Assembly (NCBI RefSeq): GCF_001544555.2
Contig: NZ_FCOK02000033.1
Coordinates: forward strand, 1-64,000
Length of the DNA stretch: 64,000 nucleotides
Direction: 5' to 3'
Source: Caballeronia udeis
Lineage (GTDB): Bacteria > Pseudomonadota > Gammaproteobacteria > Burkholderiales > Burkholderiaceae
Both the position numbers and the translations under genes were made by a program. The notes beneath the pieces are model-generated. The model did no database searches. It was not told the DNA's origin and saw nothing but the letters and a program-made list of their open reading frames with translations. Of the stretch, positions 17,048 through 25,814 are shown one piece after another (position 1 is the first letter of the stretch; each line of letters begins with the position of its first letter).

Positions 17048-18430
17048 CTAGGGCATGTTTTCGATGCGGCCACTACCCGATATGCTCGAATGCACCTGTG
17101 CCGGATGGCCGTGCAGTTTCACGACACCGCTGCCGGCTAGAGCGATATCCGCGTTGTCCTGCGCCGCGACCTCCACTTCGCCGCTGCCATGGACCACGAT
17201 CTCCGCCGACCTGGCTGAGAGGTCCTGCAATTGCGCCTCACCCGAGCCCGCGATATTGAGCGCGACAACCCGCACCGTACCGTTTGCGACAATACGACCG
17301 CTCCCCGCAACGCGCAATTGCAGCGTTTGCTGGTCGATGCCTGTCAGAACGAGGTTGCTGCTACCTTTGATTCCCCACTTGGTGATCGACGGAGCCGTCA
17401 GCCGGACCGAGAGATGCGTGTCCGGGGCACAAATGGTCTCGCTGTCAAAACCGAGCCTGCCATCGACTATGTGCACGTGGCTGATGAGCGAGGGGTCTCC
17501 GGTCACGGTCGCCTCGGCCTTGGGGCCGGGCTGGTACGTAACCGAGGCAGGCAGTTCGATGTCGATGCTGTCGCTCGCGTCGAACGGGAACGTAACGGAG
17601 GCTGGCGAGGCACCGGTTGAGTTCGTGGCATCTGCGCCGCCTGTGCTGTGTTTGCTTGCAAGCGCATGGTCGAACCATGTCCGGCCGCAACGCCATCCCG
17701 CATCCCGCCACAAGGGCGCTCCGCCGGCCCATTCCGACCGGACGAGCGAACTGCCGAGTGCAAGGAGGGCGATGACTGCGGCCAATCCCGCGACTGAAAC
17801 CACGGCGAGTCTCTTGCGCAAGTTCGACTTCTGTGCCGGAACATCCTTGCCCGGCTCTCGCGTGCTGTCCTGATTGGGCTCGAGCAGGCGGTAATGCAGC
17901 CGTACATAGTGTCCGAGCATCCGCACGCCCGCGCCAAGTCCGAGCAGCAGCAGCGAGCCACCGGCGACAAGGCAGGCGATCAGCCCGATGCCGACCACGA
18001 AGCGGATCACCGCGCCCACGATCGAGCCGCCGTGCCCAAAGAATACGGCGCCGAAGATCATGTGCACGCCAACCGCACCCAGGGCCACGAGGCCGATGCC
18101 GAGCCCCAAGGTAACGGCCGCCACGACCAGCAGCAGCGGCAGTAGAAACAGGATGTCGACCGCCGCGAGGCCTGCCAGTGCAAGCATGGCCGTGACGAGG
18201 TTGGCAAAGCTGCGATGGGCTTCAAACCGCCGCAGGCCGGTTTCGGCGCGTAGTTCCCGCGCGAGCCGGGCGGGGTCCCCGAGCGCCTCGGCGACCTCCG
18301 CCTCGCTGCGTCCCGACGCGCTCGCCTCGGCAAAATGCGCTGCGTAGTCGGCGATGATCTCTTCGATCTCCTGTTGCGACAGGCCGGCGAGCCCAGCTCG
18401 CAGAGTGCGCAAGAATGCTTCGCTGTTCAC
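17048..18430 (-). CDS. Membrane protein with DUF1700 and DUF2807 domains
   Basis: 460 residues. The first 80 (SQQEIEEIIADYAAHFAEA, EALGDPARLARELRAE) are a DUF1700/HAAS domain, the usual partner of PadR regulators. Several membrane segments follow between about 75 and 180 plus another near 212-232. The last 190 residues are a DUF2807-type beta-helical domain with repeating VAGSGRIVANG-, IAGSGEAQLQD- and VHGSGEVEVA-like turns, probably exposed outside. Its start overlaps the stop of the PadR gene. Such pairs respond to envelope conditions; the exact role is unknown. Confidence 0.85.
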   Translation of the reverse strand: MNSEAFLRTLRAGLAGLSQQEIEEIIADYAAHFAEASASGRSEAEVAEALGDPARLARELRAETGLRRFEAHRSFANLVTAMLALAGLAAVDILFLLPLLLVVAAVTLGLGIGLVALGAVGVHMIFGAVFFGHGGSIVGAVIRFVVGIGLIACLVAGGSLLLLGLGAGVRMLGHYVRLHYRLLEPNQDSTREPGKDVPAQKSNLRKRLAVVSVAGLAAVIALLALGSSLVRSEWAGGAPLWRDAGWRCGRTWFDHALASKHSTGGADATNSTGASPASVTFPFDASDSIDIELPASVTYQPGPKAEATVTGDPSLISHVHIVDGRLGFDSETICAPDTHLSVRLTAPSITKWGIKGSSNLVLTGIDQQTLQLRVAGSGRIVANGTVRVVALNIAGSGEAQLQDLSARSAEIVVHGSGEVEVAAQDNADIALAGSGVVKLHGHPAQVHSSISGSGRIENMP

Positions 18431-18753
18431 GTCTGAGCTCCAAGAAGTTGATCGACTGCGGCCACGAAGGCCCGCCAGTCACGCCTGTGCGCCTCGAGAG
18501 CGTCCTGGCCCATCGGCGTGAGCCGATAGTATTTGCGCGAAGGCCCGCTGCTCGATTCAACCAGGCGGGTTGCGACCAGCCCGTCGTTCTGCATGCGGCG
18601 CATAAGCGGATAGATCGTGCCTTCGCCCATGCCGACTGCGCTGGCGAGGGTGCTGGCGATCTCGTAGCCATAACTCTCGCCGCGTGCCAACAGAGCGAGC
18701 ACACACAGGTCGAGCGCACCTTTCTTCAGTTGAACCTGGATCGATTCGGTCAT
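18427..18753 (-). CDS. PadR-family transcriptional regulator
   Basis: A 108-residue PadR winged-helix protein: KKGALDLCVLALLARGESYGYEIA and the wing GMGEGTIYPLMRRMQNDGLV, then SSSGPSRKYYRLTPMG. ATG 18753 is chosen; a TTG two codons upstream is possible. It shares a 4-base overlap with the DUF1700 gene, the standard PadR/HAAS arrangement in which the regulator represses its own operon. A perfect inverted repeat lies upstream at 18789-18811. Confidence 0.9.
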   Translation of the reverse strand: MTESIQVQLKKGALDLCVLALLARGESYGYEIASTLASAVGMGEGTIYPLMRRMQNDGLVATRLVESSSGPSRKYYRLTPMGQDALEAHRRDWRAFVAAVDQLLGAQT

Positions 18754-18788
18754 GGTCAAATTCGGTGGATAAGTAAAACATATAACAT

Positions 18789-18811
18789 GCTACCTGTTTA
18801 TACAAGGTAGC
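18789..18811. promoter_or_regulatory. PadR operator overlapping the padR promoter
   Basis: GCTACCT, nine bases, AGGTAGC is a perfect inverted repeat, with inner CAAGG/CCTG half-matches. On the minus strand it contains a -35-like TTGTAT, followed by a 17-base spacer and TATGTT as -10. A repressor bound here would block the promoter of the PadR/DUF1700 operon. Confidence 0.65.
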
Positions 18812-19213
18812 TGGATTGATTCTTAACGGGGAGGTGTCCGCACGGTCGATGGCCGCAACTCATGCGGCGATGCACAAAGCCGGCCATCGCGGAAGGAGAG
18901 GCGAGGGCGCCGAAACGCTTGTGTTCGCGGCTCATTACCGTTTTTCAGACGGGAAAGGAGCGCATCAAAGCGGAATTTTGTTACCGAAAAAAGGTGAGCG
19001 TGACCCTGGATCAGCTTGTGATGCGGTTTATAAAAGCGCACGATAATCGAATCGACGATGACTCCGCGGACGAGTTCTTGATCAGCCGATCACCTCCTTA
19101 TCGTTTCGGATCAGGCGTCGTTGGACAAGCCACGGGCAGCGTAAATGGCCAGGTCGCCGGTTCAACCGACAAGTTGGTTTCCGTGGCTGTGCGTACTTGC
19201 AAAGGAGACGCTC
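18812..19213. other. Intergenic region between padR and a small secreted-protein gene
   Basis: About 400 bases with no convincing gene. A 143-residue frame on the plus strand (from 18862) has poor codon character, no RBS and no recognisable domain, and was not accepted. A promoter for the gene at 19214 is expected here but no clear -35/-10 pair stands out. Confidence 0.5.
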
Positions 19214-19474
19214 ATGACCAAACGGAAACTTGTCTTTGGCCTCGTATGCTGTTGTTGCTTAGCCGGAACGAGCAATGCGTCGGGGTTGAATAACCGAACC
19301 CAGAAGCTGCTGGAAACGCAATCGGTGAGTTCGCAGTCTTCAGGCAAAACACAGTCAAATAACGGCTCGCAGACCTCGCAGACAAATGTTAACGCGAGCC
19401 CCAACTACGGACCCACTCACGGCGTGTTCTCACCGGCAGCCACCAGCGGCGGCACCGTTCTGCCACGAAAATAA
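19214..19474 (+). CDS. Small secreted Ser/Thr/Asn-rich protein
   Basis: An 86-residue product. AAAGGAG precedes ATG 19214. The first 22 residues (KRKLVFGLVCCCCLAGTSNAS) form a signal peptide, probably cut after SNA; a run of four Cys lies in its core. The mature part is low complexity (SSQSSGKTQSNNGSQTSQTN), ending in GTVLPRK. No family is recognised. Confidence 0.6.
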   Translation: MTKRKLVFGLVCCCCLAGTSNASGLNNRTQKLLETQSVSSQSSGKTQSNNGSQTSQTNVNASPNYGPTHGVFSPAATSGGTVLPRK

Positions 19475-19933
19475 TTAAACACGCAGACGGAATCGCAGTC
19501 GTCCCGGCCCGGCAAGCGAGCCGGGTGAAGCGGCAATGGGTGATCTTCGGCGCTAGCCAGACGAGCTCCGTCAACGGGCGGAGCGGGTCGCTCTATGCAC
19601 AGCTGCGCAGTTGAGACGAATCCAAAAAATAGATAACCATCAGCGCTGCGAAAACCGCAAACCAGATCGCCAACACCTCCCCGCTTGCACCAAACGAAAG
19701 CAACTGACTGGACCTACCGTCGGTCGCGTGGCCTTTCTACAATCGTCACAAATGAGTCGCCGGTAAAGGCAACGTCATAAGGTTTGTAGAAGAGAGCACG
19801 CGCACCTATGGCAGACGCATCGAAGCAAAAAGGTGACGCCGCTTCGAGTTGGACGACGACGCCATGGTCTTCCAACGCGCGTTCCTCAATGAACGTCCAA
19901 AGCAGAACTTTTGATCCCGACGAGGAGTGTCGC
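19475..19933. other. Intergenic region upstream of the FAD oxidoreductase gene
   Basis: About 460 bases with no supported gene. It contains CCCGGC-N6-GCCGGG (19508-19525), a possible transcript-end hairpin 33 bases after the small secreted-protein gene, without a T run. The frame that continues upstream of 19934 has no RBS. Confidence 0.5.
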
Positions 19934-21349
19934 ATGGAGCAAAGTGCAATCGAACGGGTTGCGCAAGGCGTGTCTGTTGAACGAAACAGCGCGACGCAAT
20001 ACGATCCGACGTACGATCCGCTGATTTCACCCGGCCCCGGTCATGGCAAGCAATATGCGCCTACCTACTGGGTCGCAACCGCCGGTGCTCCACCGCCCGA
20101 CGACGGCCCGATCACGCAAGATATCGACGTGGACGTGGCGATCATCGGTGGCGGCTACACCGGCCTCGCAACGGCGCTATGCCTCGCGCGCGAACATGGC
20201 ATCAAGGCCGTGGTCCTCGAGGCCAACAAGACGAGCTGGGGTTGCAGCAGCCGCAACGGCGGCCAGGGCCAGAACGCTTCCGGACGGTTATCGCGCTCGC
20301 AATGGATCGAACGATGGGGTAAAGACGTCGCGCTGAAAATGCACGATGAAATCCTCGAGGGCTTCCAGAATTTCAAGTCGCTGGTCGCAGAAATTGATTG
20401 CGATCCGCAGCCGGGCGGCCACTTCCTGATCGCGCATCGTCCGCGCATGATGGAGAAGCTCGCCGCCGAGGCGAAAGTATGGAAGGACGTGTTCGGCTAC
20501 CCGTCCGAACTGCTCGATCAGGAGACCTTTCGGCGTGAGTATGTGAACGACGCCGAAGCGGCCGGCGCGCTCCATGAGCCCGAGGGTATCGGCATTCATG
20601 CATTGAAGCTTGCGTTCGGCTACTTGCGGCTTGCCCGGGAGGCGGGAGCCCGTGTGCATCCGGCCAGTCCGGTGATCGGGTGGGAAACCATCAATGGCGT
20701 CCATCATCTCCGTACCCCGGGCGGTATTGTGCGGGCGCGTTCAGTGGGCATAGCTACGGGAGCCTATACGGCACCCAATCTCCACCCGTCGCTGACGAGC
20801 CGTGTCATGCCGATCCTGTCCAATTCGATGGTGACGCGCCCACTCACGCAGCAGGAAATTGCAGCATGCAACTTCCGCACGACGCAGGTGCTCACTGATA
20901 CACGTACCCTGCGTTTCTATTACCGCTTCTTGCCGGATAACCGGCTGCAGATCGGCAGCCGTAGCGCGATCACAGGTGCCGATGCACCGAATTCCCGCCA
21001 CTACGATTTACTCGTGGAAGGCATGGTCCGCAAGTTCCCGGCGTTGCGCTGCGTTGCGATTGACTACTCGTGGTGGGGCTGGGTCGATGTCGCTCACGAC
21101 ATGATGCCGCGCATCTGTCAGCCGGATCCGAAGCAATCGGTCTATTACGCGCTGGGCTACGGCGGCAACGGCGTGTCCTATTCGCAGCAGGCGGGGCGTC
21201 GGCTGGCCGAGCAGATAGCAGGAAAAGGAGGAAAACAGACGCTGCCGATTTTCACATCGCAGTTACCCGGCCACCCGTTCGCACCGTTCCGCCGGATTGG
21301 CCAGCGAATGCTCTATCAGTTGTATTTCAGGCGCGACGAGAAGCCGTGA
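19934..21349 (+). CDS. FAD-dependent amine oxidoreductase (DAO family)
   Basis: A 471-residue protein with the dinucleotide-binding motif VDVAIIGGGYTGLATAL at 66-82, then SSRNGGQGQNASGR, typical of DAO-family enzymes such as PuuB. The C-terminal GYGGNGVSYSQQAGRRLAEQIAG is the second FAD contact. ATG 19934 has GAGGAG upstream. Size and family also fit the large subunit of taurine dehydrogenase (TauY), and a tauABC-like operon lies 5 kb away, but no small subunit (TauX) gene is adjacent, so a gamma-glutamylputrescine oxidase-like function is equally possible. Confidence 0.8.
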   Translation: MEQSAIERVAQGVSVERNSATQYDPTYDPLISPGPGHGKQYAPTYWVATAGAPPPDDGPITQDIDVDVAIIGGGYTGLATALCLAREHGIKAVVLEANKTSWGCSSRNGGQGQNASGRLSRSQWIERWGKDVALKMHDEILEGFQNFKSLVAEIDCDPQPGGHFLIAHRPRMMEKLAAEAKVWKDVFGYPSELLDQETFRREYVNDAEAAGALHEPEGIGIHALKLAFGYLRLAREAGARVHPASPVIGWETINGVHHLRTPGGIVRARSVGIATGAYTAPNLHPSLTSRVMPILSNSMVTRPLTQQEIAACNFRTTQVLTDTRTLRFYYRFLPDNRLQIGSRSAITGADAPNSRHYDLLVEGMVRKFPALRCVAIDYSWWGWVDVAHDMMPRICQPDPKQSVYYALGYGGNGVSYSQQAGRRLAEQIAGKGGKQTLPIFTSQLPGHPFAPFRRIGQRMLYQLYFRRDEKP

Positions 21350-21367
21350 GCAGGGTGCGTGTGATCA

Positions 21368-21405
21368 CTTGCGCGCACCTGGCTTTGAAGCCTGGTGCGC
21401 GCAAG
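21368..21405. terminator. Bidirectional terminator hairpin
   Basis: An 18-bp stem with one mismatch (outer arm CTTGCGCGCACC against GGTGCGCGCAAG) sits between two convergent stop codons at 21349 and 21423. It probably ends transcripts from both sides. Confidence 0.8.
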
Positions 21406-21422
21406 TTGTTGGGTAGCACGTG

Positions 21423-22394
21423 TTAGCTATGGCAAGCGGTCGATGTTGCAGCCGTAAGCGTGTCGAGCGTTGCCTGTTTCGCTTCGTCGTTGAATACGCC
21501 GATGAGAACAATCGTTGACTCCGTACCCGCTGCTCCAAAAAACGGGGTGATGAGGATCCGGCCACCCGCGACATGAAGTTCGTGCGTTGTCGTTGCATCG
21601 TCCAGTTGGATCAGGCCTTTCGCTCGCAATAACTGCCCGGAGACGTTGCGCAACGCGTCCTTGAGCTTCTTGCGATCAAACCGCGCTTCTGTGCGAAAGG
21701 CAAAGCTGCAGAAGTCCGGCGGAAGGTTCGGACTCCGGATATTCAACGAGCTCAAACCGCCGGCGCGAACGCGACCCGTCACGTTGTCATCGAAGAAGAG
21801 TTCCAGGGGAACTGCGCCGCATGTTGTTTCCAGCATGATGCCGGTATGGGCCGACATCGCCAGCTCGGCCACAATTTCAGTTTTCCTGCCTTCGTCGACA
21901 AGATCCGGTTTGGTCAGCAGGATTGCCGTTGCCCCAGCGATCTGTTGCCGCGCTATATCGCCCACATAGGGGTCCAGCAGCGTCTGCGTGATGCAGGACA
22001 CATCCACCGCGACCACGATTCCGTACAGCCTGTACGAACGATCGAGAAGGCCGATCTGAGCAATGCGCACAGGGTCCGATACCCCGCTTGCTTCGATAAC
22101 CAGGAAGTCGGGCGGATCGGGCCGGTTGCTGATCGAGAGCAGGGTATCGACGAACTGTCCGCCGATCGAACAGCAGACACAGCCGTTCTCCAGGTTGATG
22201 ACGTCGTCGGTGCGTTCGCGGATCAGCGCCGCATCTATATTGATGGCGCCAAAGTCGTTGACGAGCACGGCGATGCGGCGCTGTCCCGCGTTCGCGAGCA
22301 CATGATTGAGCAACGTCGTCTTGCCCGCGCCCAGATAACCGCCGACCACAATCAGCGGAATCGGCGCGCGCGCGCCGGTGACGCTCGCGGTCAT
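21423..22394 (-). CDS. Second CobW/COG0523-family GTPase
   Basis: 323 residues. P-loop GYLGAGKTT at 19-27, metal motif GCVCC at 71-75, IEASGVSDP and LLTKPDLV as switch and base-recognition motifs. The start at 22394 is chosen because it overlaps the amidohydrolase stop as ATGA; a longer frame to 22439 would run into that gene. It is only distantly similar to the GTPase at 2456. Being coupled to a metal-dependent amidohydrolase, it likely supplies metal to that enzyme. Confidence 0.85.
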   Translation of the reverse strand: MTASVTGARAPIPLIVVGGYLGAGKTTLLNHVLANAGQRRIAVLVNDFGAINIDAALIRERTDDVINLENGCVCCSIGGQFVDTLLSISNRPDPPDFLVIEASGVSDPVRIAQIGLLDRSYRLYGIVVAVDVSCITQTLLDPYVGDIARQQIAGATAILLTKPDLVDEGRKTEIVAELAMSAHTGIMLETTCGAVPLELFFDDNVTGRVRAGGLSSLNIRSPNLPPDFCSFAFRTEARFDRKKLKDALRNVSGQLLRAKGLIQLDDATTTHELHVAGGRILITPFFGAAGTESTIVLIGVFNDEAKQATLDTLTAATSTACHS

Positions 22395-24046
22395 CCCGCC
22401 GGCCCCTGGAATACGCGGCCGCCGAGCACGGTTCCCCACACGTCGAGGTCTTTCAACCGCGCGGGCGCAACCTCGCCTGGGTCCTCTTCCAGCACCGCGA
22501 AGTCGGCGAACTTGCCCACTTCAATACTGCCGACAAGATGGTCCATCTTGAGCGTGTAGGCGGCGCCCAGCGTGATTGCGCGCAGCGCATCCGCCACCGG
22601 CACACGCTCGCTTGCGCCCAGCACCCGGCCTGAAGACGTCTCGCGCTGCGAAGCGCACCATGCCGTGAAGAGAGGATTCAATGGCGTGATGGGCGCATCG
22701 GAATGAAAGGCAAACGGAATGCCAAGTCGCCGCGCCGATTCCGCGGCGTTCATGCGATTTGCGCGGTCGGCGCCCATGGTCTGCTCGTAGTGCGCGTCGC
22801 CCCAGTAGTAGAGATGGTTCGAGAAGAAGTTGATGCACAAGCCCAGTTTTGCCGCGCGTGCAAGCTGGCTTGCGTCGGCCATCTGGCAGTGCTGGAGCGT
22901 ATGCCGGTGATCGTGGCGAGGGCAGCGATCAAGAATTTTTTCGAGGGCATCAAGGACCAGTTCGGTCGCCTCGTCGCCGTTGGTATGAATATGCAGTTGC
23001 AGCCCGGCTTCGTGAAACGGTGCAAATACTTCGACGAACTGGCTGGGCGGAATCAACCACAGTCCATTCGGTTTTCCGTTCAGATATCCCGGCCATTTGA
23101 GGCGCGCAGTGAAGCCCTGAATGGATCCGTCGACAATGAACTTGACCGGTCCGAAACGCAGCTTGTCGGTGTTGTCTCTGATAGCCGACAGCACGCGTTG
23201 CGGGCCGCCTTCGGGGGAGCGCTGGGGTGCGAATGCGGGAACGATCCTGAGCGGATAGGCCGGGTCGTTTGTCACGTCCCGCAGGTTTTGATTGCCCCGT
23301 TCAGAGAAGTCGTTCACCAGGTCGGTCGCAGTCGTGACGCCGGCCAGTTGCGCGACCCGGCCGAAATTCCAGATGGCTTGTTTCTTCTCGCTGGCCGCAA
23401 TGGAAAGCCCGCCGCCGATCAACCGGTACACAGGAAACATGGCAGCGAACTCCTGCAGTTCGCCGGTTGGCTCGCCGTCGGCATCCTTGCCGATTCCGTC
23501 GATGTCCGTTTCGCTGTCAATACCCGCGAGCGTGAGCATCGGAGAGTTCACGTTCATCAGATGCACGCTGGCATGGAGGATGACGATGGGCCGCTGTGCG
23601 CAGACGGTATCGAGTTCCTTGACCGACAAACGCTTCGTGCCGAAGAAGATCGGATCAAAACCCCACGCGAGGAGCGGGGCTTGCTCGTCTGTCATTTCGT
23701 CATGTGCTGCCTTGAGGCGGTCGATCACCGCGTCAAGTGTTTGCAAGCCGGGGCAGCGAACGCCATCGGGGCCGCGTCGATCGTGATAACCGACATAGAC
23801 CGCGTCCCACATGGCACCTTCCATCAGATGGCAATGGCCTTCCACCAAACCCGGCATCAGCACTTTGTCCCTGAACGTATCGACTATTTCCGCATCGCCC
23901 CACTGTTTCACATCGTCGCCATTTCCAACCGACAGGATCCTGCCGTCGCGAATGGCGACGTGGGTGGCATACGGCTGTGCCGGATTCATCGTGAGGATCT
24001 TCTTCGCCACAAGAACCTGTATGGGACTTTTCGCTGCGTGATTCAT
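22391..24046 (-). CDS. Amidohydrolase, YtcJ/AtzC-like
   Basis: A 551-residue metal-dependent hydrolase. The first metal motif is GHCHL (His71, His73). Later come LHIHTNGDEA with a metal His, TLQHCQ and FHSDAPI with the catalytic Asp, then the closing beta-sandwich GSIEVGKFADFAVLEEDP. YtcJ-type enzymes hydrolyse N-acyl or cyclic amides; the substrate here is unknown. It is third in an operon with DUF3311, an SSS transporter and a CobW-type GTPase, suggesting uptake and hydrolysis of one compound. Confidence 0.87.
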   Translation of the reverse strand: MNHAAKSPIQVLVAKKILTMNPAQPYATHVAIRDGRILSVGNGDDVKQWGDAEIVDTFRDKVLMPGLVEGHCHLMEGAMWDAVYVGYHDRRGPDGVRCPGLQTLDAVIDRLKAAHDEMTDEQAPLLAWGFDPIFFGTKRLSVKELDTVCAQRPIVILHASVHLMNVNSPMLTLAGIDSETDIDGIGKDADGEPTGELQEFAAMFPVYRLIGGGLSIAASEKKQAIWNFGRVAQLAGVTTATDLVNDFSERGNQNLRDVTNDPAYPLRIVPAFAPQRSPEGGPQRVLSAIRDNTDKLRFGPVKFIVDGSIQGFTARLKWPGYLNGKPNGLWLIPPSQFVEVFAPFHEAGLQLHIHTNGDEATELVLDALEKILDRCPRHDHRHTLQHCQMADASQLARAAKLGLCINFFSNHLYYWGDAHYEQTMGADRANRMNAAESARRLGIPFAFHSDAPITPLNPLFTAWCASQRETSSGRVLGASERVPVADALRAITLGAAYTLKMDHLVGSIEVGKFADFAVLEEDPGEVAPARLKDLDVWGTVLGGRVFQGPAG

Positions 24047-24083
24047 GGATGCTCGCTAGATGATTGGGCAGTCGAAACACCGG

Positions 24084-25469
24084 TCAGGACAGAGCATGCA
24101 CGTGGGGCCGCCGCATCGCAAGATGCACCGCGGCGAGCACCGCAACATTCACGGCCAGGCAAACCAGGCCCAGGTTCAAGCCGCCCAGATCCAACTGCAA
24201 GACATAGAGGACGATCGCCAGGATTTGCCCGATAAGCATGCCTGCTGCAATGGCTGCAGGCCGTACGCGCAGCCCGAACAGGATCGCGATCACGCCGGGG
24301 AAGAACTGAGTCACGCCGTAGTACGTGGTGTTGATGAGCGTGAGCATCAGGTTAGGCGTCAGCAGGGTCATCACGATCGAGACTATCAGGTAGATGACGA
24401 TCACCACCTTTGCACTCGTTTTCTGCTTGTTTTCAGGCATATTCGGCAGCAGGTTGCGCGTGACGATCGGTCCGATGGAAAGGCAGATGCCTGCCAGCAC
24501 GAGCAACCCGGAAAGCGATGCGCCGGCAGCCACGAGACCCAGCAGCCATCCTGGCAGCAAACGGATCGCCGCCGCGAAGAACGCTTCGTTGGGCGATGCA
24601 AGATGCAGGTTCTGGCTGATCGCGTAGTAGGACGCGACCACGAGAAACGGGTACATCAGCATGTAGAGCGGCATGGCGACCTGCGTGCGGCGGATCGTGT
24701 TGGCGCTTTTTGCCGTGAAGAAATTCTGCACCGCAAACGGCATCACATAGAAGCCGAGTGACTGGAACAGCATGGTGCTCATCGAGAACGTCAACTGATG
24801 TGCATCCATGCGGTTGCTGACGTGCAGGCTCGCTGCATGGAAGACCTCGGTGACACCCACTTCCGCCGAGACCGCGACGCCCGTGATAACAATGGCGAGG
24901 ACCATGAGCACGTCTTTCAGCACCGCGATATAAGCCGATGCCCGCACGCCCGCAATCGCGATATACGTGAACGCCAGCATGGCCGATATCAGGATCAGGT
25001 AGAACGGCTGGAAATTCCAGCCTAATCCCTTGAGCGCGGCCACGAGCCCGGTGAACTGCAATTGGCCCCAGGGCAGCAGGAACAGAATGGCGGACGCAGC
25101 CACGACAAGTTCCAGCGTGCGGCTCTGGAAATGGCCCTTGAACAGGTCGGGCAAGGTGATCGCGTTATAGCGTTTGCCCGCTTGCCATATCTTGGGCCCG
25201 AGAAAATAACCGACCGGATAAGCGAGCAGGATATAACCCAGGAACCACACGCCGTAAGTCGGTCCCTTGGCGTAGATGCCGCCGGGAAAACCGACCATTG
25301 TGCCGATGCTGTAGATCTCACCCGCGGCGAGAAAGAACACGAGGTACGCGCCGAACTGCCGCGAGGCCACAAAGAAATCGTGCACGCTTTGCGGGCCGCG
25401 GCCCGATTTCGAGCGGATCGCGAGGTAGAGCGAAAAGACGATGAAGCCTAGAAATACGGCGGTAGCCAT
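24084..25469 (-). CDS. Sodium:solute symporter (SSS family)
   Basis: A 461-residue integral membrane protein with about 13 hydrophobic segments and family signatures such as VHDFFVASRQFGAYLVFFLAAGE near the N-terminus and YTYIAIAGVRASAYI-like text in the middle (FTYIAIAGVRASAYIAVLKD). GGAGGAT lies upstream of ATG 25469. It follows the DUF3311 gene by 13 bases; DUF3311/SSS pairs are common and probably work together, as in PanF-like systems. Substrate unknown, possibly the compound cut by the amidohydrolase. Confidence 0.87.
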   Translation of the reverse strand: MATAVFLGFIVFSLYLAIRSKSGRGPQSVHDFFVASRQFGAYLVFFLAAGEIYSIGTMVGFPGGIYAKGPTYGVWFLGYILLAYPVGYFLGPKIWQAGKRYNAITLPDLFKGHFQSRTLELVVAASAILFLLPWGQLQFTGLVAALKGLGWNFQPFYLILISAMLAFTYIAIAGVRASAYIAVLKDVLMVLAIVITGVAVSAEVGVTEVFHAASLHVSNRMDAHQLTFSMSTMLFQSLGFYVMPFAVQNFFTAKSANTIRRTQVAMPLYMLMYPFLVVASYYAISQNLHLASPNEAFFAAAIRLLPGWLLGLVAAGASLSGLLVLAGICLSIGPIVTRNLLPNMPENKQKTSAKVVIVIYLIVSIVMTLLTPNLMLTLINTTYYGVTQFFPGVIAILFGLRVRPAAIAAGMLIGQILAIVLYVLQLDLGGLNLGLVCLAVNVAVLAAVHLAMRRPHVHALS

Positions 25470-25482
25470 CCGTCATCCTCCT

Positions 25483-25692
25483 TCAGTTGTTGTCAGGATG
25501 TGCATCGTCGAAATGGCAGTCGAACAGACGCCAGCAGAGCATCAGGCAACCCGACGTCAACACGAACCACCCGAAGATCCAGGCGTAGATGAACGGGATG
25601 CCCAGCACGGTCCGGTCGATGGATGCAACCCACGGCAACAGGCCGATGACACCGATATAGGGAATGCCGATCCCGATGAAAAGCTTGAGCAT
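25483..25692 (-). CDS. DUF3311 small membrane protein
   Basis: 69 residues with two membrane segments (FIGIGIPYIGVIGLLPWVAS and FIYAWIFGWFVLTSGCLMLCW) around a short loop, the DUF3311 pattern. CGGAGACGAC lies before the ATG at 25692. It is the first gene of the SSS transporter operon and is likely an accessory subunit of that symporter. Confidence 0.8.
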   Translation of the reverse strand: MLKLFIGIGIPYIGVIGLLPWVASIDRTVLGIPFIYAWIFGWFVLTSGCLMLCWRLFDCHFDDAHPDNN

Positions 25693-25775
25693 GTCGTCTC
25701 CGGGTATTGTGGATCCAGTATCGCAAGCCATAAACAAGGATGAGTAGGGCCAGTGCGGGTCAATCGCTAAGTCCA

Positions 25776-25803
25776 CATGCCGCCGCCCGGGAGCGGCGGC
25801 ATG
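25776..25803 (-). terminator. Hairpin after the tauABC-like operon
   Basis: CATGCCGCCGC, loop CCGGGA, GCGGCGGCATG: a perfect 11-bp stem just past the permease stop at 25815 in the minus direction. There is no T run after it. It separates the ABC transporter operon from the DUF3311/SSS operon. Confidence 0.7.
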
Positions 25804-25814
25804 GCCGGGGAGGA

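Noticed and set aside
18862..19293. 143-residue plus-strand frame after padR
   Set aside because: It overlaps the better-supported small secreted-protein gene at 19214 and has no RBS.
19934..21349. Naming the FAD oxidoreductase tauY
   Set aside because: Family and size fit, but the small subunit gene tauX is not adjacent, so the name was withheld.
22703..24235. 510-residue plus-strand frame opposite the amidohydrolase gene
   Set aside because: Shadow frame without motifs, spanning two minus-strand genes.
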